23,814 nt of DNA, taken from the NCBI GenBank assembly GCA_031552995.1, contig JAVBMB010000073.1, forward strand, positions 1-23,814. The letters are read 5' to 3'. Origin of the DNA: JAVBMB01 sp031552995. GTDB lineage: Bacteria > Bacillota > Clostridia > Oscillospirales > Butyricicoccaceae. A program made the translations under genes and the position numbers. Shown here piece by piece: positions 6,074 through 13,535 of the stretch (its first letter is position 1; the number at the start of each line of letters is the position of its first letter). The notes under the pieces are model-generated. The model had not been told where the DNA came from, made no database searches, and worked only from the letters and a program-made list of their open reading frames with translations.

Positions 6074-6903
6074 ACCCGCCGCTCCTCGCGCTTTTTGGGG
6101 ATACCTGCCTCGCACGGCACGGCTGTCTGGCATTTGCCGCATCCGTAATATGGGCTGTGCCTGCCGAGAACCCCGCGCAGGAACATGTCGCAAGGCTCAT
6201 GCTCTTTCCCGTTTTCGCCGCTGATTGCGCTGACAGGGCAGCGCCGCACGCAAGCCATGCACATCGAGCAGTTGTCGTAAAGCCCGGTGTATGTACGCGG
6301 CGTCACCGGCAGCTCAAGCGACGTAATAACGCTGCCGAACCTTCCGGCGACGCCTTTTTCGGTAATCAGCCCGCGCGATAGCGAAAATGTCCCCAGCCCG
6401 CAGGCATAGGCGGCATGGCGCTCCGACCAGTTACTCGTGTAGCTCGGTCCGCCCTCTTCGGCGGTCTTTGACTCGCTGAAGAACCGCCCGTCGGTCATCG
6501 GCGCAACGGCATCATATCCCTGCTTTTGCAAAAAGCTCTCTGCGGCGCGGCAGCAGTTTATGATGAACGCCTGCCCCTCTATCCTGCCGTTCAGCCATTC
6601 AAAGGACGGGTCGCCCGCTATACGGTTGCTCTCGCGGACACGCGGGGTAAAGGGGAAAAAGAACGATATCACGCTTTTCGCGGACGGTAACCACTGCTTT
6701 GGCTGCAAAATGGCGATATTCGACCCGCCGCTGCCGTCAAGGCCGGCAAGATATTCATCCTCCGCCGAGGCGACGCCCGCAAGCGGCTCGTCATATATCC
6801 GCATGCCGGCAATATCCGGCCGCAGCGCAAGCCCTTGAGGGACTGTATTCTGCCCCATCCCGCCAAACTGCCGCAAAAAGTCCCTTATATCCGCCTCAGT
6901 CAT
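6070..6903 (-). CDS. QueG-like (epoxyqueuosine reductase family) 4Fe-4S protein
   Basis: About 277 residues. The middle carries ERHAAYACGLGTFSLSRG and ITEKGVAGRFGSVI, the cofactor-pocket signature of QueG-like corrinoid iron-sulfur proteins. The C-terminal third has an 8-Cys ferredoxin-like pair: C-x2-C-x2-C-x3-CP (in CSMCMACVRRCP), then later single Cys, C-x2-C and Cys (CDMF, CGKC, PCE). True QueG reduces epoxyqueuosine in tRNA with cobalamin. This clostridial branch is more divergent and lacks the C-terminal HEAT part, so its substrate may differ. The start could be ATG 6903 (GGGGGCCC ahead) or ATG 6918 (AAGG directly adjacent); 6903 is preferred. It lies 27 bp after the M20 peptidase gene and overlaps the GNAT gene by 4 bp. 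Confidence 0.8.
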   Translation of the reverse strand: MTEADIRDFLRQFGGMGQNTVPQGLALRPDIAGMRIYDEPLAGVASAEDEYLAGLDGSGGSNIAILQPKQWLPSAKSVISFFFPFTPRVRESNRIAGDPSFEWLNGRIEGQAFIINCCRAAESFLQKQGYDAVAPMTDGRFFSESKTAEEGGPSYTSNWSERHAAYACGLGTFSLSRGLITEKGVAGRFGSVITSLELPVTPRTYTGLYDNCSMCMACVRRCPVSAISGENGKEHEPCDMFLRGVLGRHSPYYGCGKCQTAVPCEAGIPKKREERRV

Positions 6904-6930
6904 ATCGGGCCCCCGCATCCTTGTATTCTG

Positions 6931-8049
6931 TCAGCACTCGTCGAGCAGCGCCATATAGACTTCGACAACCTTTTCGATTATCCCGTCGTTGAAGTCATAC
7001 TCTTTTGTGTGTACCGGCGGGCCAAAGCCGTTGCCAACCCACAGCATCGCGCCGGGTATCTGCTTTGTATAGTGGCCGTAGTCCTCCGACCCGCGATGCG
7101 GCTTTTCGGCTTCCTCCACTGTCAGGCCGAGCTTTTTTGCGACCTTGCGAATCTTGTCGGCGCTTGAGGCGTGGTTGGCCGTCTCGGGGAATGAATCCTT
7201 GAACTCGACCCTGTATGTCATGCCGTCTCGCGCGCACTTCTCCTTTGCGAGCTGCTCGATATCGGCAATCAGCGCGTTCATGTCGTCTTCAAACTGCCCG
7301 CGGCATGTCATGCGCAGCACGCCTGTGCCGGGGGATACTCCGTACGCCTCCTCGCCGACGACCACATTGACGACCGTGCAAAGCACCAGACCGCGCGCGC
7401 TGTATTTTTCAATCAGCTTCGGCACTTCGCCGATTATCTCTCCTATGGCAAAAGCCGGGTTTATGCCCGCTTCCGGCATAGACGCGTGCGAGTTTTTACC
7501 CTCGAAGTATATGCTCATGCCGGTCGAGGCGCAGTTCATCGTGCCGTTGCGCAGCACAATGGTATTAAGCTCGAACCCCGGCTGGTTGTGGAAGCCGAAT
7601 ATCTCGTCTATGCCCTCCTCCCCGATAAACGCCTGGCACAGCGCCGCGCCGTCGCCGGTCTCCTCGGCGTGCTGGAACAGGAAGAACACATTCTTGTCCG
7701 GCTTAATTCTGTCAATCTCCAGCGCAAAGGCTGCAAGCGTCGCCGTGTGGCCGTCGTGCCCGCACTTGTGGCTGATGCCGGGGAACTGCGAGCGGTACGG
7801 CATATTCTCGTTGCCCTCCATCACCGGTATAGCGTCAAAGTCGGCGCGGAACGCGATGTTCGCCTTGCCTTTTCCGGCGCGGTAGACGGCATAGAACCAC
7901 AGCCCGCGGTCGATGATTTCAAGCGAGGTGTTTTTCTTCAGCACATCTATAACATGCGCCTTTGTCCATGTCTCTTGGTTGGAAAGTTCAGGATGTGCGT
8001 GCAGCTCGTGACGCAGATTTATCGCCAGTTCAAGGTTTTCCTTCTTCAC
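6931..8049 (-). CDS. M20-family metal-dependent amidohydrolase/peptidase
   Basis: This 372-residue protein has the M20D (hippurate hydrolase/IAA-amino-acid hydrolase-like) metal site: FRAD70FD72AIPV, the C96-G-H98-DGH101 box, E129-E130-T, and FGFH154NQP, with a final His in PPVHTKEYDF near the C-terminus. The dimerisation domain occupies about residues 175-285. Such enzymes deacylate N-acyl amino acids or small amides in the cytoplasm. The start is GTG (8049-8047), preceded by GGAGGG at 6 bp. It leads a minus-strand operon with the QueG-like and GNAT genes. The exact amide substrate cannot be assigned. Confidence 0.9.
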   Translation of the reverse strand: MKKENLELAINLRHELHAHPELSNQETWTKAHVIDVLKKNTSLEIIDRGLWFYAVYRAGKGKANIAFRADFDAIPVMEGNENMPYRSQFPGISHKCGHDGHTATLAAFALEIDRIKPDKNVFFLFQHAEETGDGAALCQAFIGEEGIDEIFGFHNQPGFELNTIVLRNGTMNCASTGMSIYFEGKNSHASMPEAGINPAFAIGEIIGEVPKLIEKYSARGLVLCTVVNVVVGEEAYGVSPGTGVLRMTCRGQFEDDMNALIADIEQLAKEKCARDGMTYRVEFKDSFPETANHASSADKIRKVAKKLGLTVEEAEKPHRGSEDYGHYTKQIPGAMLWVGNGFGPPVHTKEYDFNDGIIEKVVEVYMALLDEC

Positions 8050-8105
8050 GGTTATCCCTCCGCATAAAATATAGTCCGCCCCGCCGGGCGCATGGCAATA
8101 ATTGT

Positions 8106-8134
8106 ATTTTACCAGATGATTTAGACGAAATCAA
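8106..8134 (-). promoter_or_regulatory. Promoter of the M20 peptidase operon
   Basis: On minus, TTGATT (8134-8129) and TAAAAT (8111-8106) are separated by 17 bp, about 57 bp before the GTG start. Confidence 0.65.
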
Positions 8135-8189
8135 CGCCGCAATCCTCCGCAATGTCGCTTTTACGCCATTTTCTCATAATGAGAGCGCC

Positions 8190-8218
8190 TTGACATCATA
8201 TGTCGCGGATGATATAAA
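8190..8218 (+). promoter_or_regulatory. Promoter of the DapA-family gene
   Basis: TTGACA (8190-8195) and TATAAA (8213-8218) are separated by exactly 17 bp, 45 bp upstream of the ATG at 8263. Confidence 0.75.
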
Positions 8219-8262
8219 GATGATATAAGTATGCTAAAATCAGGTAAAACCGGGAGGCCCAT

Positions 8263-9165
8263 ATGAAAAAAAACTACTTCTCCATTGACGGCGTGCTGCC
8301 GCCGCTGATTACGCCGTTTTCAAGTGACGGCCGGGTTGATTTTGCGGCGTTCGAGCGCAATATCGACATCATGAACGGCGCCGGGCTTGCGGGCTATCTT
8401 GTCCTCGGCTCAAACGGCGAGACGCCGTATATCGACGATGCCGACAAGCCGCAGCTTGTACGCCGCACGGCGGCGCGTGCCAAAAGCGGCATGATAATCA
8501 TGGCCGGCACCGGGCTTGAATCTACATCCGCCACAATAGAGCTGACCCGCCGCTGCGCCGACGCAGGCGCGCAGTGCGCGCTTGTGCTTACGCCGAATTA
8601 CTATAACGAGCAGATGGGCGACGACGCGCAGATTGCCTATTTTTCCGCCGTCGCCGACGCGTCGCCGATTCCGGTGCTGATATACAATGTTACAAAATTT
8701 ACGCACATCAACATCTCTCCGGCGGCCGTGTCCAAGCTGTCGCGCCACGAAAACATCATCGGGATGAAAGACAGCTCGGGCAACATCGCGCAGCTTATCT
8801 CATACATGGTCTCGGGGTTGGACCCGCAGTTTAACCTGATGGTGGGAACCGCCTCGGCGTGGTATCCCGCGCTGGCTATAGGCGTAAAAGGTGCCGTTAT
8901 GGCGCTTGCCAACTGCTGCCCGCGCGAATGCGTCGAGGTTCAAACGCTTTATAACGCCGGTAAGCTAAACGAGTCGCTTGAGCTGTATAAACGCATGTTT
9001 CCTGTCAACGCCTGTGTCACGGGCAAGCTCGGCGTGCCGGCGCTTAAGTACGCGTGCGATTTGCTGGGCTTTTCGGGCGGCGAGTCAAAGCGCCCGCTGT
9101 TACCGCTTTCAGACGCGCAGCGCGGCCAGGTCGCCGCCATACTGAAAACAGCGTCGCTGATGTAA
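8263..9165 (+). CDS. DapA/NAL-superfamily lyase, HOGA-like
   Basis: This 300-residue TIM-barrel enzyme belongs to the dihydrodipicolinate synthase/N-acetylneuraminate lyase family. The Schiff-base lysine is K169 in IIGMKDSSG, and the catalytic tyrosine is Y141 in LIYNVT. The substrate loop reads G49-S-N-G-E53 instead of the GTTGE of true DapA. GSNGE is the form in 4-hydroxy-2-oxoglutarate aldolase (HOGA)-like members, so a 2-oxoacid aldolase or dehydratase role is more likely than lysine synthesis. A GGGAGG ribosome site precedes ATG 8263, and the gene is monocistronic with its own TTGACA/TATAAA promoter. The physiological substrate is uncertain. Confidence 0.88.
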   Translation: MKKNYFSIDGVLPPLITPFSSDGRVDFAAFERNIDIMNGAGLAGYLVLGSNGETPYIDDADKPQLVRRTAARAKSGMIIMAGTGLESTSATIELTRRCADAGAQCALVLTPNYYNEQMGDDAQIAYFSAVADASPIPVLIYNVTKFTHINISPAAVSKLSRHENIIGMKDSSGNIAQLISYMVSGLDPQFNLMVGTASAWYPALAIGVKGAVMALANCCPRECVEVQTLYNAGKLNESLELYKRMFPVNACVTGKLGVPALKYACDLLGFSGGESKRPLLPLSDAQRGQVAAILKTASLM

Positions 9166-9201
9166 TATTTTTCGGTTTTTTTGCTGCCGCCGATGTTATT
9201 A

Positions 9202-9230
9202 TTGATTATTCCGGCAATTTTTGATATACT
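9202..9230 (+). promoter_or_regulatory. Promoter of the 42-residue membrane protein gene
   Basis: TTGATT (9202-9207) and TATACT (9225-9230) are separated by 17 bp. The predicted start point is about 30 bp before the small ORF, which supports that ORF being expressed. Confidence 0.7.
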
Positions 9231-9267
9231 ATAGTCGTTGGAATATATGCAAAGGAGTGCCAAAAAA

Positions 9268-9396
9268 ATGAAAAAGATACTGCTGTTCCTATCGGCGCTT
9301 ACCGTGCTTACCGCTTTGGCGGGTCTCGCCTATTATTTTTTCAAGCTCAACCCCGAATACTGCCCGTTTTGCAAATGCGAGGACGACGAGGCCTGA
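9268..9396 (+). CDS. 42-residue single-pass membrane miniprotein with a C-terminal CxxCxC tail
   Basis: ATG 9268 is preceded by AAGGAG (9252-9257) and by a good promoter. The product starts MKKI, has one hydrophobic segment (about residues 4-25, LLFLSALTVLTALAGLAYYF), then a short polar tail with Y-C-P-F-C-K-C followed by four acidic residues and Ala, ending at TGA. The segment looks like a membrane anchor or uncleaved signal; no lipobox is present. The three closely spaced Cys could bind a metal or a redox partner. I do not recognise the family. Expression is supported by the promoter and ribosome site; the function is unknown. Confidence 0.65.
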   Translation: MKKILLFLSALTVLTALAGLAYYFFKLNPEYCPFCKCEDDEA

Positions 9397-9449
9397 CCCG
9401 CGCCCCGGTATAGCCGACCGCGCGCAGACGCTTTGTTCCTCTTAAAGGG

Positions 9450-9724
9450 GATGGTCTTATTTACCCGCTGCGCGATAAGGCCAATATCGGTGATATTCTC
9501 GCGGCGCGGCTGCGCCGAGATGGTATCGATGCACCCGAAAGATTACACACTGCCGGCGCGTGCTGTTCCTTTGAGCTTATTCGTGCAGTTGCCCCGATGA
9601 CTGCCGCTCAAAGCCGACGGCTCTCTCCGGCGCTATTAGGGGCGTGCGTTGGCACGCCCTTTCGTTTGCCGGCAAAAAGGACCTTATGCCGTTTAATTAC
9701 TCGCCCGGAAAGGTGGATAAATAA
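9450..9724 (+). pseudogene. TfoX C-terminal-domain (Sxy-like) protein, frameshifted
   Basis: Two frames together make a TfoX_C domain. The first frame (from about 9450) reads ANIGDILAARLRRDGIDAPE and continues to FELIRAV. The second, 3' of the CCCC run at 9592-9595, reads PDDCRSKPTALSGAIRGVRW and ends at TAA 9722-9724. The first matches the NIG...L...GI motif and the second the AL.GAI.G.RW motif of the family. Restoring one C (CCCC to CCCCC) joins them in frame as ...AVAPDDC.... No ATG is in frame at the 5' end; ATT at 9459 sits at a sensible distance from AAAGGGG (9444-9450), so the start may be mutated too. TAA overlaps the next gene's ATG (TAATG), indicating former coupling. It is either a pseudogene or a sequencing error in the C run. 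Confidence 0.7.
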
Positions 9725-10545
9725 TGCTTGAACTACCCGAGGCATATACCGTATCCTCGCAGCTAAAACATGTCCTCACCGGTAAAACCGTCGCATCGGT
9801 TACCCGCGGCGCGCCGCATTCGCTTGCGTTTTTCAGCGGCGATGCAGATGCTTATTCGGCATTGCTCACCGGGCGAACCGTCACAGATTCGTCGTACTTC
9901 GGCGGTCAGGTGGACATCTCATTCGGCAACGTCTCGCTGGTACTCAACGACGGGGTTAACATCAGATATTACGAGCCGGGCGCGGCGCTGCCCGGCAAAT
10001 ATCAAATGCTTATAGCACTGTCGCCCGGCGGGGCGATTGTATTTTCCGTGCAGATGTACGGCGGGCTGCCGGCGTTTGAACGCGGTACATACGGCAATTT
10101 CTACTATAACGCCGCGCGCGAAAGGCCGTCGCCGCTGAGCGCTAACTTTGACGAAAGCTATTTTTCCTCTCTCTTGACGGCCGAAAGCCGCAAGCTGTCC
10201 GCCAAGGCATTCCTCGCCACCGAGCAGCGCATACCGGGGCTTGGCAACGGCACACTGCAGGATATACTGTGGCAGTGCGGCATTCATCCGCGGTGCAAGA
10301 TGTCGTCACTTGACGACACTGAGCTTGAGAGGATGTACACGGCGGTTAAAACCGGGCTTGCCGATATGGCGGAGCGCGGCGGACGCGATACCGAGCGCGA
10401 CATATACGGCAACCCCGGCGGGTATCAAACCGTCATGAGCAAGAAGAACGACGGCAGGCCGTGCCCAAGGTGCGGCGGAACCATAACACGCTCGGCATAT
10501 TTGGGCGGCAACGTCTACACATGCGACAGCTGCCAGCGCAAATAA
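9724..10545 (+). CDS. Fpg/Nei-family DNA glycosylase-like protein lacking the N-terminal catalytic proline
   Basis: This 273-residue protein has the Fpg/Nei architecture: an N-terminal beta-sandwich, a helix-two-turn-helix region (AFLATEQRIPGLGNGTLQDILWQ, residues about 155-180), and a C-terminal zinc finger with C247-x2-C250 and C267-x2-C270. It begins M-L-E-L-P-E-A, where active Fpg/Nei proteins begin MPE or MPELPE. The Pro that forms the Schiff base is Leu here, while the Glu after it is kept. I recall a Clostridia subgroup annotated as endonuclease VIII with the same change. It probably still binds DNA; glycosylase activity is doubtful. ATG 9724 overlaps the stop of the TfoX-like frame (TAATG). 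Confidence 0.85.
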   Translation: MLELPEAYTVSSQLKHVLTGKTVASVTRGAPHSLAFFSGDADAYSALLTGRTVTDSSYFGGQVDISFGNVSLVLNDGVNIRYYEPGAALPGKYQMLIALSPGGAIVFSVQMYGGLPAFERGTYGNFYYNAARERPSPLSANFDESYFSSLLTAESRKLSAKAFLATEQRIPGLGNGTLQDILWQCGIHPRCKMSSLDDTELERMYTAVKTGLADMAERGGRDTERDIYGNPGGYQTVMSKKNDGRPCPRCGGTITRSAYLGGNVYTCDSCQRK

Positions 10546-10557
10546 AAAACAAACGCG

Positions 10558-10588
10558 GGCCGCGGGGGAATAACCCTCCGCGGCCAGT
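10558..10588. terminator. Intrinsic terminator between convergent genes
   Basis: GGCCGCGG (10558-10565) pairs with CCGCGGCC (10578-10585), with further G/C pairs inside, followed by AGTTT. It lies 13 bp after the Fpg-like stop and also downstream of the minus-strand GNAT gene, so it may serve both. Confidence 0.6.
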
Positions 10589-10645
10589 TTACATATGTAT
10601 GGATATTGGCAGTCCGCAGGGCGCTTCCCTCTACGGCATCAGGTT

Positions 10646-11161
10646 TTACAGCGCGCGCCGCATGCGCACGGACTGCATAGCCTTTCCGCAGTCGTATGTC
10701 ATCGTGCCGCCGTCCGCCGCAAAGCCGCAGGCTTCATAAAAGCGTATCGAGGCGGCATTTTCGGCAAACACCCACAGCACCATTGATGTTTTGCCGCGGC
10801 GGCGGGCCTTGTCCGCGGCAAAATCCATCGCAATTGTGCCGATGCCCATGCGCTGATAATCGGGGTGAAGATAAAGAGCGCGCAGCTCGTAAAAACTGTC
10901 GTCCAAATCGGTGCTGTCATACTGCGGGCTGTCGACATTCATAATGCCGACAGTTTTGCCGCCCAGCTCAATGACATATTCATTCGTGTTGGCATCGGTG
11001 ATAATCCGCTCAAACAGCGCATGGCGCGTGGCGTTTTTTGCCGCGATGAACTCCGGCGGAATTATACCGGCATACGCCGCCTCCCACGACCGCATAAGCA
11101 CCTCGGCCATGTCGTGCGCGTCGGCGGGGGCGGCAAGGCGGATAGTTATTTGTCCCTTCAT
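10646..11161 (-). CDS. GNAT-family N-acetyltransferase (RimI-like)
   Basis: This 171-residue protein has the usual GNAT elements: ITIRLAAPADAHDMAEVL at the start, ELRALYLHPDYQRMGIGT with the Q/R-x-x-G-x-G/A acetyl-CoA motif (QRMGIG), and AASIRFYEACGF near the end. The closest general type is the RimI/YhbS-like single-domain acetyltransferase; the acceptor is not evident. ATG 11161 is chosen because GGAGG and GAGG lie just upstream and the 16 extra residues before it do not resemble the family. It is the last gene of the cobA-radical SAM-GNAT operon, 44 bp after the radical SAM stop. Confidence 0.85.
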   Translation of the reverse strand: MKGQITIRLAAPADAHDMAEVLMRSWEAAYAGIIPPEFIAAKNATRHALFERIITDANTNEYVIELGGKTVGIMNVDSPQYDSTDLDDSFYELRALYLHPDYQRMGIGTIAMDFAADKARRRGKTSMVLWVFAENAASIRFYEACGFAADGGTMTYDCGKAMQSVRMRRAL

Positions 11162-11205
11162 TTCCTCAGTGCCTCCTTCGGCTTGATACGCCGCACGGCG
11201 CGCTT

Positions 11206-12075
11206 TCACAGCGCCCGGAACCCCTCACCCCGCAGCGCCGCCTCTCCGCGTATCGCGGCGTCTACCTGCTTTATCAGCCTGTCCCGGTCGGCATTCAGCG
11301 TCCCTTTAAGTGTCAGGTAGTTCGAAGGGTGATTCGAGCGGAATACCGCGCCGTCGGCGTCCAGATTTTCCAGCAGAAGCTTTGCTTCCTCCATCACCTG
11401 AAGCGGCTTTAGCAGCTCAAAGCTTCCGTCACGCACCCAGTCGACAATCGGCGCGCCGCCTTCCAGCATCAGAGTCAGCAGGCCGATAAAATCCGGCTTC
11501 ATGCGCGTCAGGGCATGCCCTGTCCGCTCGGCGTGCTCGCGCCAAAGCCTCTGCCCGCCAAGGCCGGATATCGCGGTGACCGACAGACGTATACCGGCGC
11601 GCTTTACACGGCGCGCGCACTCGACGATGCCGTCGCACGTCTCGCCCTTACGCATCAGCGCAAGAACCTCGTCGCTGCCCGATTCCAGCCCTAAATACGC
11701 CATATCCAGCCCCAGAGAGTGCAGCATAGCCAGCTCGTCGTCAGTTTTCGTCATTATGCTTTTTGGCGAAGCATATGTCGTCACGCTGCGGCACTCGGGG
11801 AACAGCTCCGATATCCTGTACAGCATCGCTTCCCATTCGCTTGTGCGGCGCACAAGCGCGTCGCCGTCCGCGATAAAAATTTTATCTATCGCGCTGTATC
11901 TTGCTCGGGCAAGGTCAAAATCCTCCAGCACGTCCCCGATAGGCCTTATGTGGAAGCTCTTTTCCTTATACATATCGCAAAACGCGCATTCGTTATGGCT
12001 GCAGCCGACTGTCGCCTGGACAATAAGGCTGCGCGCCTCGCTGGGCGGGCGGAATATGCGCCCTTCATATCTCAT
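11206..12075 (-). CDS. Radical SAM protein with a CX4CX2C cluster motif
   Basis: This 289-residue protein has its cluster at C25-SHNE-C30-AF-C33, spaced CX4CX2C where most radical SAM enzymes have CX3CX2C. The GCSHNxCxFC form is typical of one Elp3/HemN-related group of uncharacterised bacterial proteins. Other family features are FIADGDAL (residues about 68-75), AYLGLESGSDEVLALMRKG (the GE/SAM-ribose strand), and SVTAISGLGG. A short C-terminal part follows, with no extra cluster domain and no B12-binding domain. It starts at ATG 12075, 1 bp after the cobA stop, so the two are probably co-translated. The reaction is unknown; being paired with cobA is suggestive but not proof of a corrinoid link. 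Confidence 0.85.
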   Translation of the reverse strand: MRYEGRIFRPPSEARSLIVQATVGCSHNECAFCDMYKEKSFHIRPIGDVLEDFDLARARYSAIDKIFIADGDALVRRTSEWEAMLYRISELFPECRSVTTYASPKSIMTKTDDELAMLHSLGLDMAYLGLESGSDEVLALMRKGETCDGIVECARRVKRAGIRLSVTAISGLGGQRLWREHAERTGHALTRMKPDFIGLLTLMLEGGAPIVDWVRDGSFELLKPLQVMEEAKLLLENLDADGAVFRSNHPSNYLTLKGTLNADRDRLIKQVDAAIRGEAALRGEGFRAL

Positions 12076-12076
12076 G

Positions 12077-12595
12077 CTAAAACTCTATCCCTTCCCGCGC
12101 CGGGACGCCGTCCTCATACGGGTGCTTGACGGCGCGTATCTCGCTGACATAGTCTGCCAACGCCACAAGCGCGTTGCTCGGGTCGCGCCCCGTCATGACA
12201 ACCTCAAGCTTTTCCGGCCGGCTTTTTAGCAGCGCAACGACCTGCTTCTCTTCCAGCGCGCCGACGCCCAGCGCGCCCAGCGTCTCGTCCAGCATCAGCA
12301 AATCGGCGTCAAGCTCGGCAGCCCGCGCAAAAATCATGTCCAGCCGATCGGCGTGTTCGCGTTTTACTGCGGCCTTCTCCTCATCGGTCATCGCAAACCA
12401 GAACTTCTTCACAGGTTCGCCGCGCACCACTTCAAACGGCAGCTCCGTCATAAACTCGCCGGAGTTATAATCCTTTAAAAATGATGTCCACAGCACCTTG
12501 CGTCCCCGCCCTCCGGCGCGGACTGCAAGCCCCACGGCACATGTCGTCTTACCCTTGCCGTCACCTGTATAGATATGAACTAAACCTCTTGTCAT
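12077..12595 (-). CDS. cobA: Cob(I)yrinic acid a,c-diamide adenosyltransferase (CobA/BtuR/CobO family)
   Basis: This 172-residue P-loop protein transfers the adenosyl group of ATP to the cobalt of corrinoids, the step that makes coenzyme B12 in synthesis or salvage. The Walker A is G11-DGKGK16-TT near the N-terminus. LLMLDETLGAL is the Walker B-like strand, and VMTGRDP and DYVSEIRAVKHPYEDGV followed by AREGIEF are signature stretches of the family. Length fits (about 170-200). ATG 12595 follows AAGGAA, and a promoter lies at 12690-12662. The gene heads an operon with a radical SAM and a GNAT gene. No riboswitch is visible upstream of it, in contrast to the B12-capture locus at 17840-20541. 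Confidence 0.92.
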   Translation of the reverse strand: MTRGLVHIYTGDGKGKTTCAVGLAVRAGGRGRKVLWTSFLKDYNSGEFMTELPFEVVRGEPVKKFWFAMTDEEKAAVKREHADRLDMIFARAAELDADLLMLDETLGALGVGALEEKQVVALLKSRPEKLEVVMTGRDPSNALVALADYVSEIRAVKHPYEDGVPAREGIEF

Positions 12596-12661
12596 AAGCG
12601 CATTTCCTTTCGGGCTTCGGTGCCCTTCCCTGGCGCGGTATCCGCGCCGCTGTGTGGATTC

Positions 12662-12690
12662 ATCTTAATGCAAAGCGGATATTTTGTCAA
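12662..12690 (-). promoter_or_regulatory. Promoter of the cobA operon
   Basis: On minus, TTGACA (12690-12685) and TAAGAT (12667-12662) are separated by 17 bp, about 65 bp before the cobA ATG. Confidence 0.7.
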
Positions 12691-12734
12691 TGCGGGTAAA
12701 TGTTACTATATTTTAAATCTTATGTCCCTTACGC

Positions 12735-12763
12735 TTGAAAAAAGCCCAGCCATTTGATAGAAT
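12735..12763 (+). promoter_or_regulatory. Promoter of the plus-strand five-gene operon
   Basis: TTGAAA (12735-12740) and TAGAAT (12758-12763) are 17 bp apart, 73 bp before ATG 12837. It is divergent from the cobA promoter. Confidence 0.65.
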
Positions 12764-12836
12764 TACATCGTGCGACCGCCTGAATGGCTCTAACGCGCCA
12801 AAGCGGCTGACATATTTGTTATTTTGGAGGATACCT

Positions 12837-13535
12837 ATGAGAAAGCCCCTTATACTTCTCACAAGCGACAGTAACCGCAAAGCAGACTACACCCGGCGTA
12901 TCGAACACCCAACTACATATTCGTGTGCAATCGCCGCGGCCGGCGGCATACCTGTAGTCGCCACCGAGCATTGCGCCAGAGAGCTTGCCGAGATTTGCGA
13001 CGGCCTGCTGCTTACCGGCGGCCCGGACCTTGAATCAGAGCTGTTCGGCGAAGTGACCGAGTTTGAGAGCGTAAAGACCGATCCTCCGCGCTCGGTATAC
13101 GAAATTGAGATTTTCAAGGCGTTTGTCGAGCTTGGCAAGCCGATATTCGGCATCTGCCGCGGCATACAGGCGATAAATGTTCACTCGGGCGGCACACTCT
13201 ATCAGGACCTGCCCCGTCAGCTTGGATATGTACACAGCAGCGAGGATATTACGCACACCGTGTACGCCGAGCAGGGCTCGCTTATCGAGCGCCTTATGGG
13301 CACCGAGTTCAAGACAAACAGCTTCCACCACCAGGCTATAAAGGATTTGGCACCCGGCTTTAAAGTAAGCGCCCGCTCTATTGAGGGACTTATTGAGGCC
13401 ATAGAGCACGAGAACAAAAACATCTTCGGCGTGCAGTTCCACCCCGAAAGGCTGACAGGCGCCGCCAACGACGGCCGCACGCCGGACTTTGCGCCGCTGT
13501 TCAAGTTCTTTATAAATCTGGCCGTCGTCAACTGA
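12837..13535 (+). CDS. Class I glutamine amidotransferase-like hydrolase (gamma-glutamyl-GABA hydrolase family, PF07722)
   Basis: This 232-residue protein has the class I glutamine amidotransferase triad: C107 in FGICRG, and H202 with E204 in GVQFHPERL. LLLTGGPDL and the NSFHHQAIKDLAPG stretch are typical of the PuuD-like branch, which hydrolyses gamma-glutamyl bonds in small metabolites such as gamma-glutamyl-GABA. The actual substrate here is unknown. ATG 12837 is chosen because TTGGAGG lies 6-8 bp ahead; the open frame extends to 12735 but that part contains the promoter. The next gene's ATG follows its stop without a gap. Confidence 0.88.
   Translation: MRKPLILLTSDSNRKADYTRRIEHPTTYSCAIAAAGGIPVVATEHCARELAEICDGLLLTGGPDLESELFGEVTEFESVKTDPPRSVYEIEIFKAFVELGKPIFGICRGIQAINVHSGGTLYQDLPRQLGYVHSSEDITHTVYAEQGSLIERLMGTEFKTNSFHHQAIKDLAPGFKVSARSIEGLIEAIEHENKNIFGVQFHPERLTGAANDGRTPDFAPLFKFFINLAVVN

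Noticed and set aside
9640..9664. GGGCGTGC-GTTG-GCACGCCC hairpin followed by TTTCGTTT looks like a terminator
   Set aside because: It lies inside the TfoX_C-like coding frame, where the same bases encode the conserved GVRWHAL stretch. Termination there would also cut off the coupled Fpg-like gene. Not excluded, but coding explains it.
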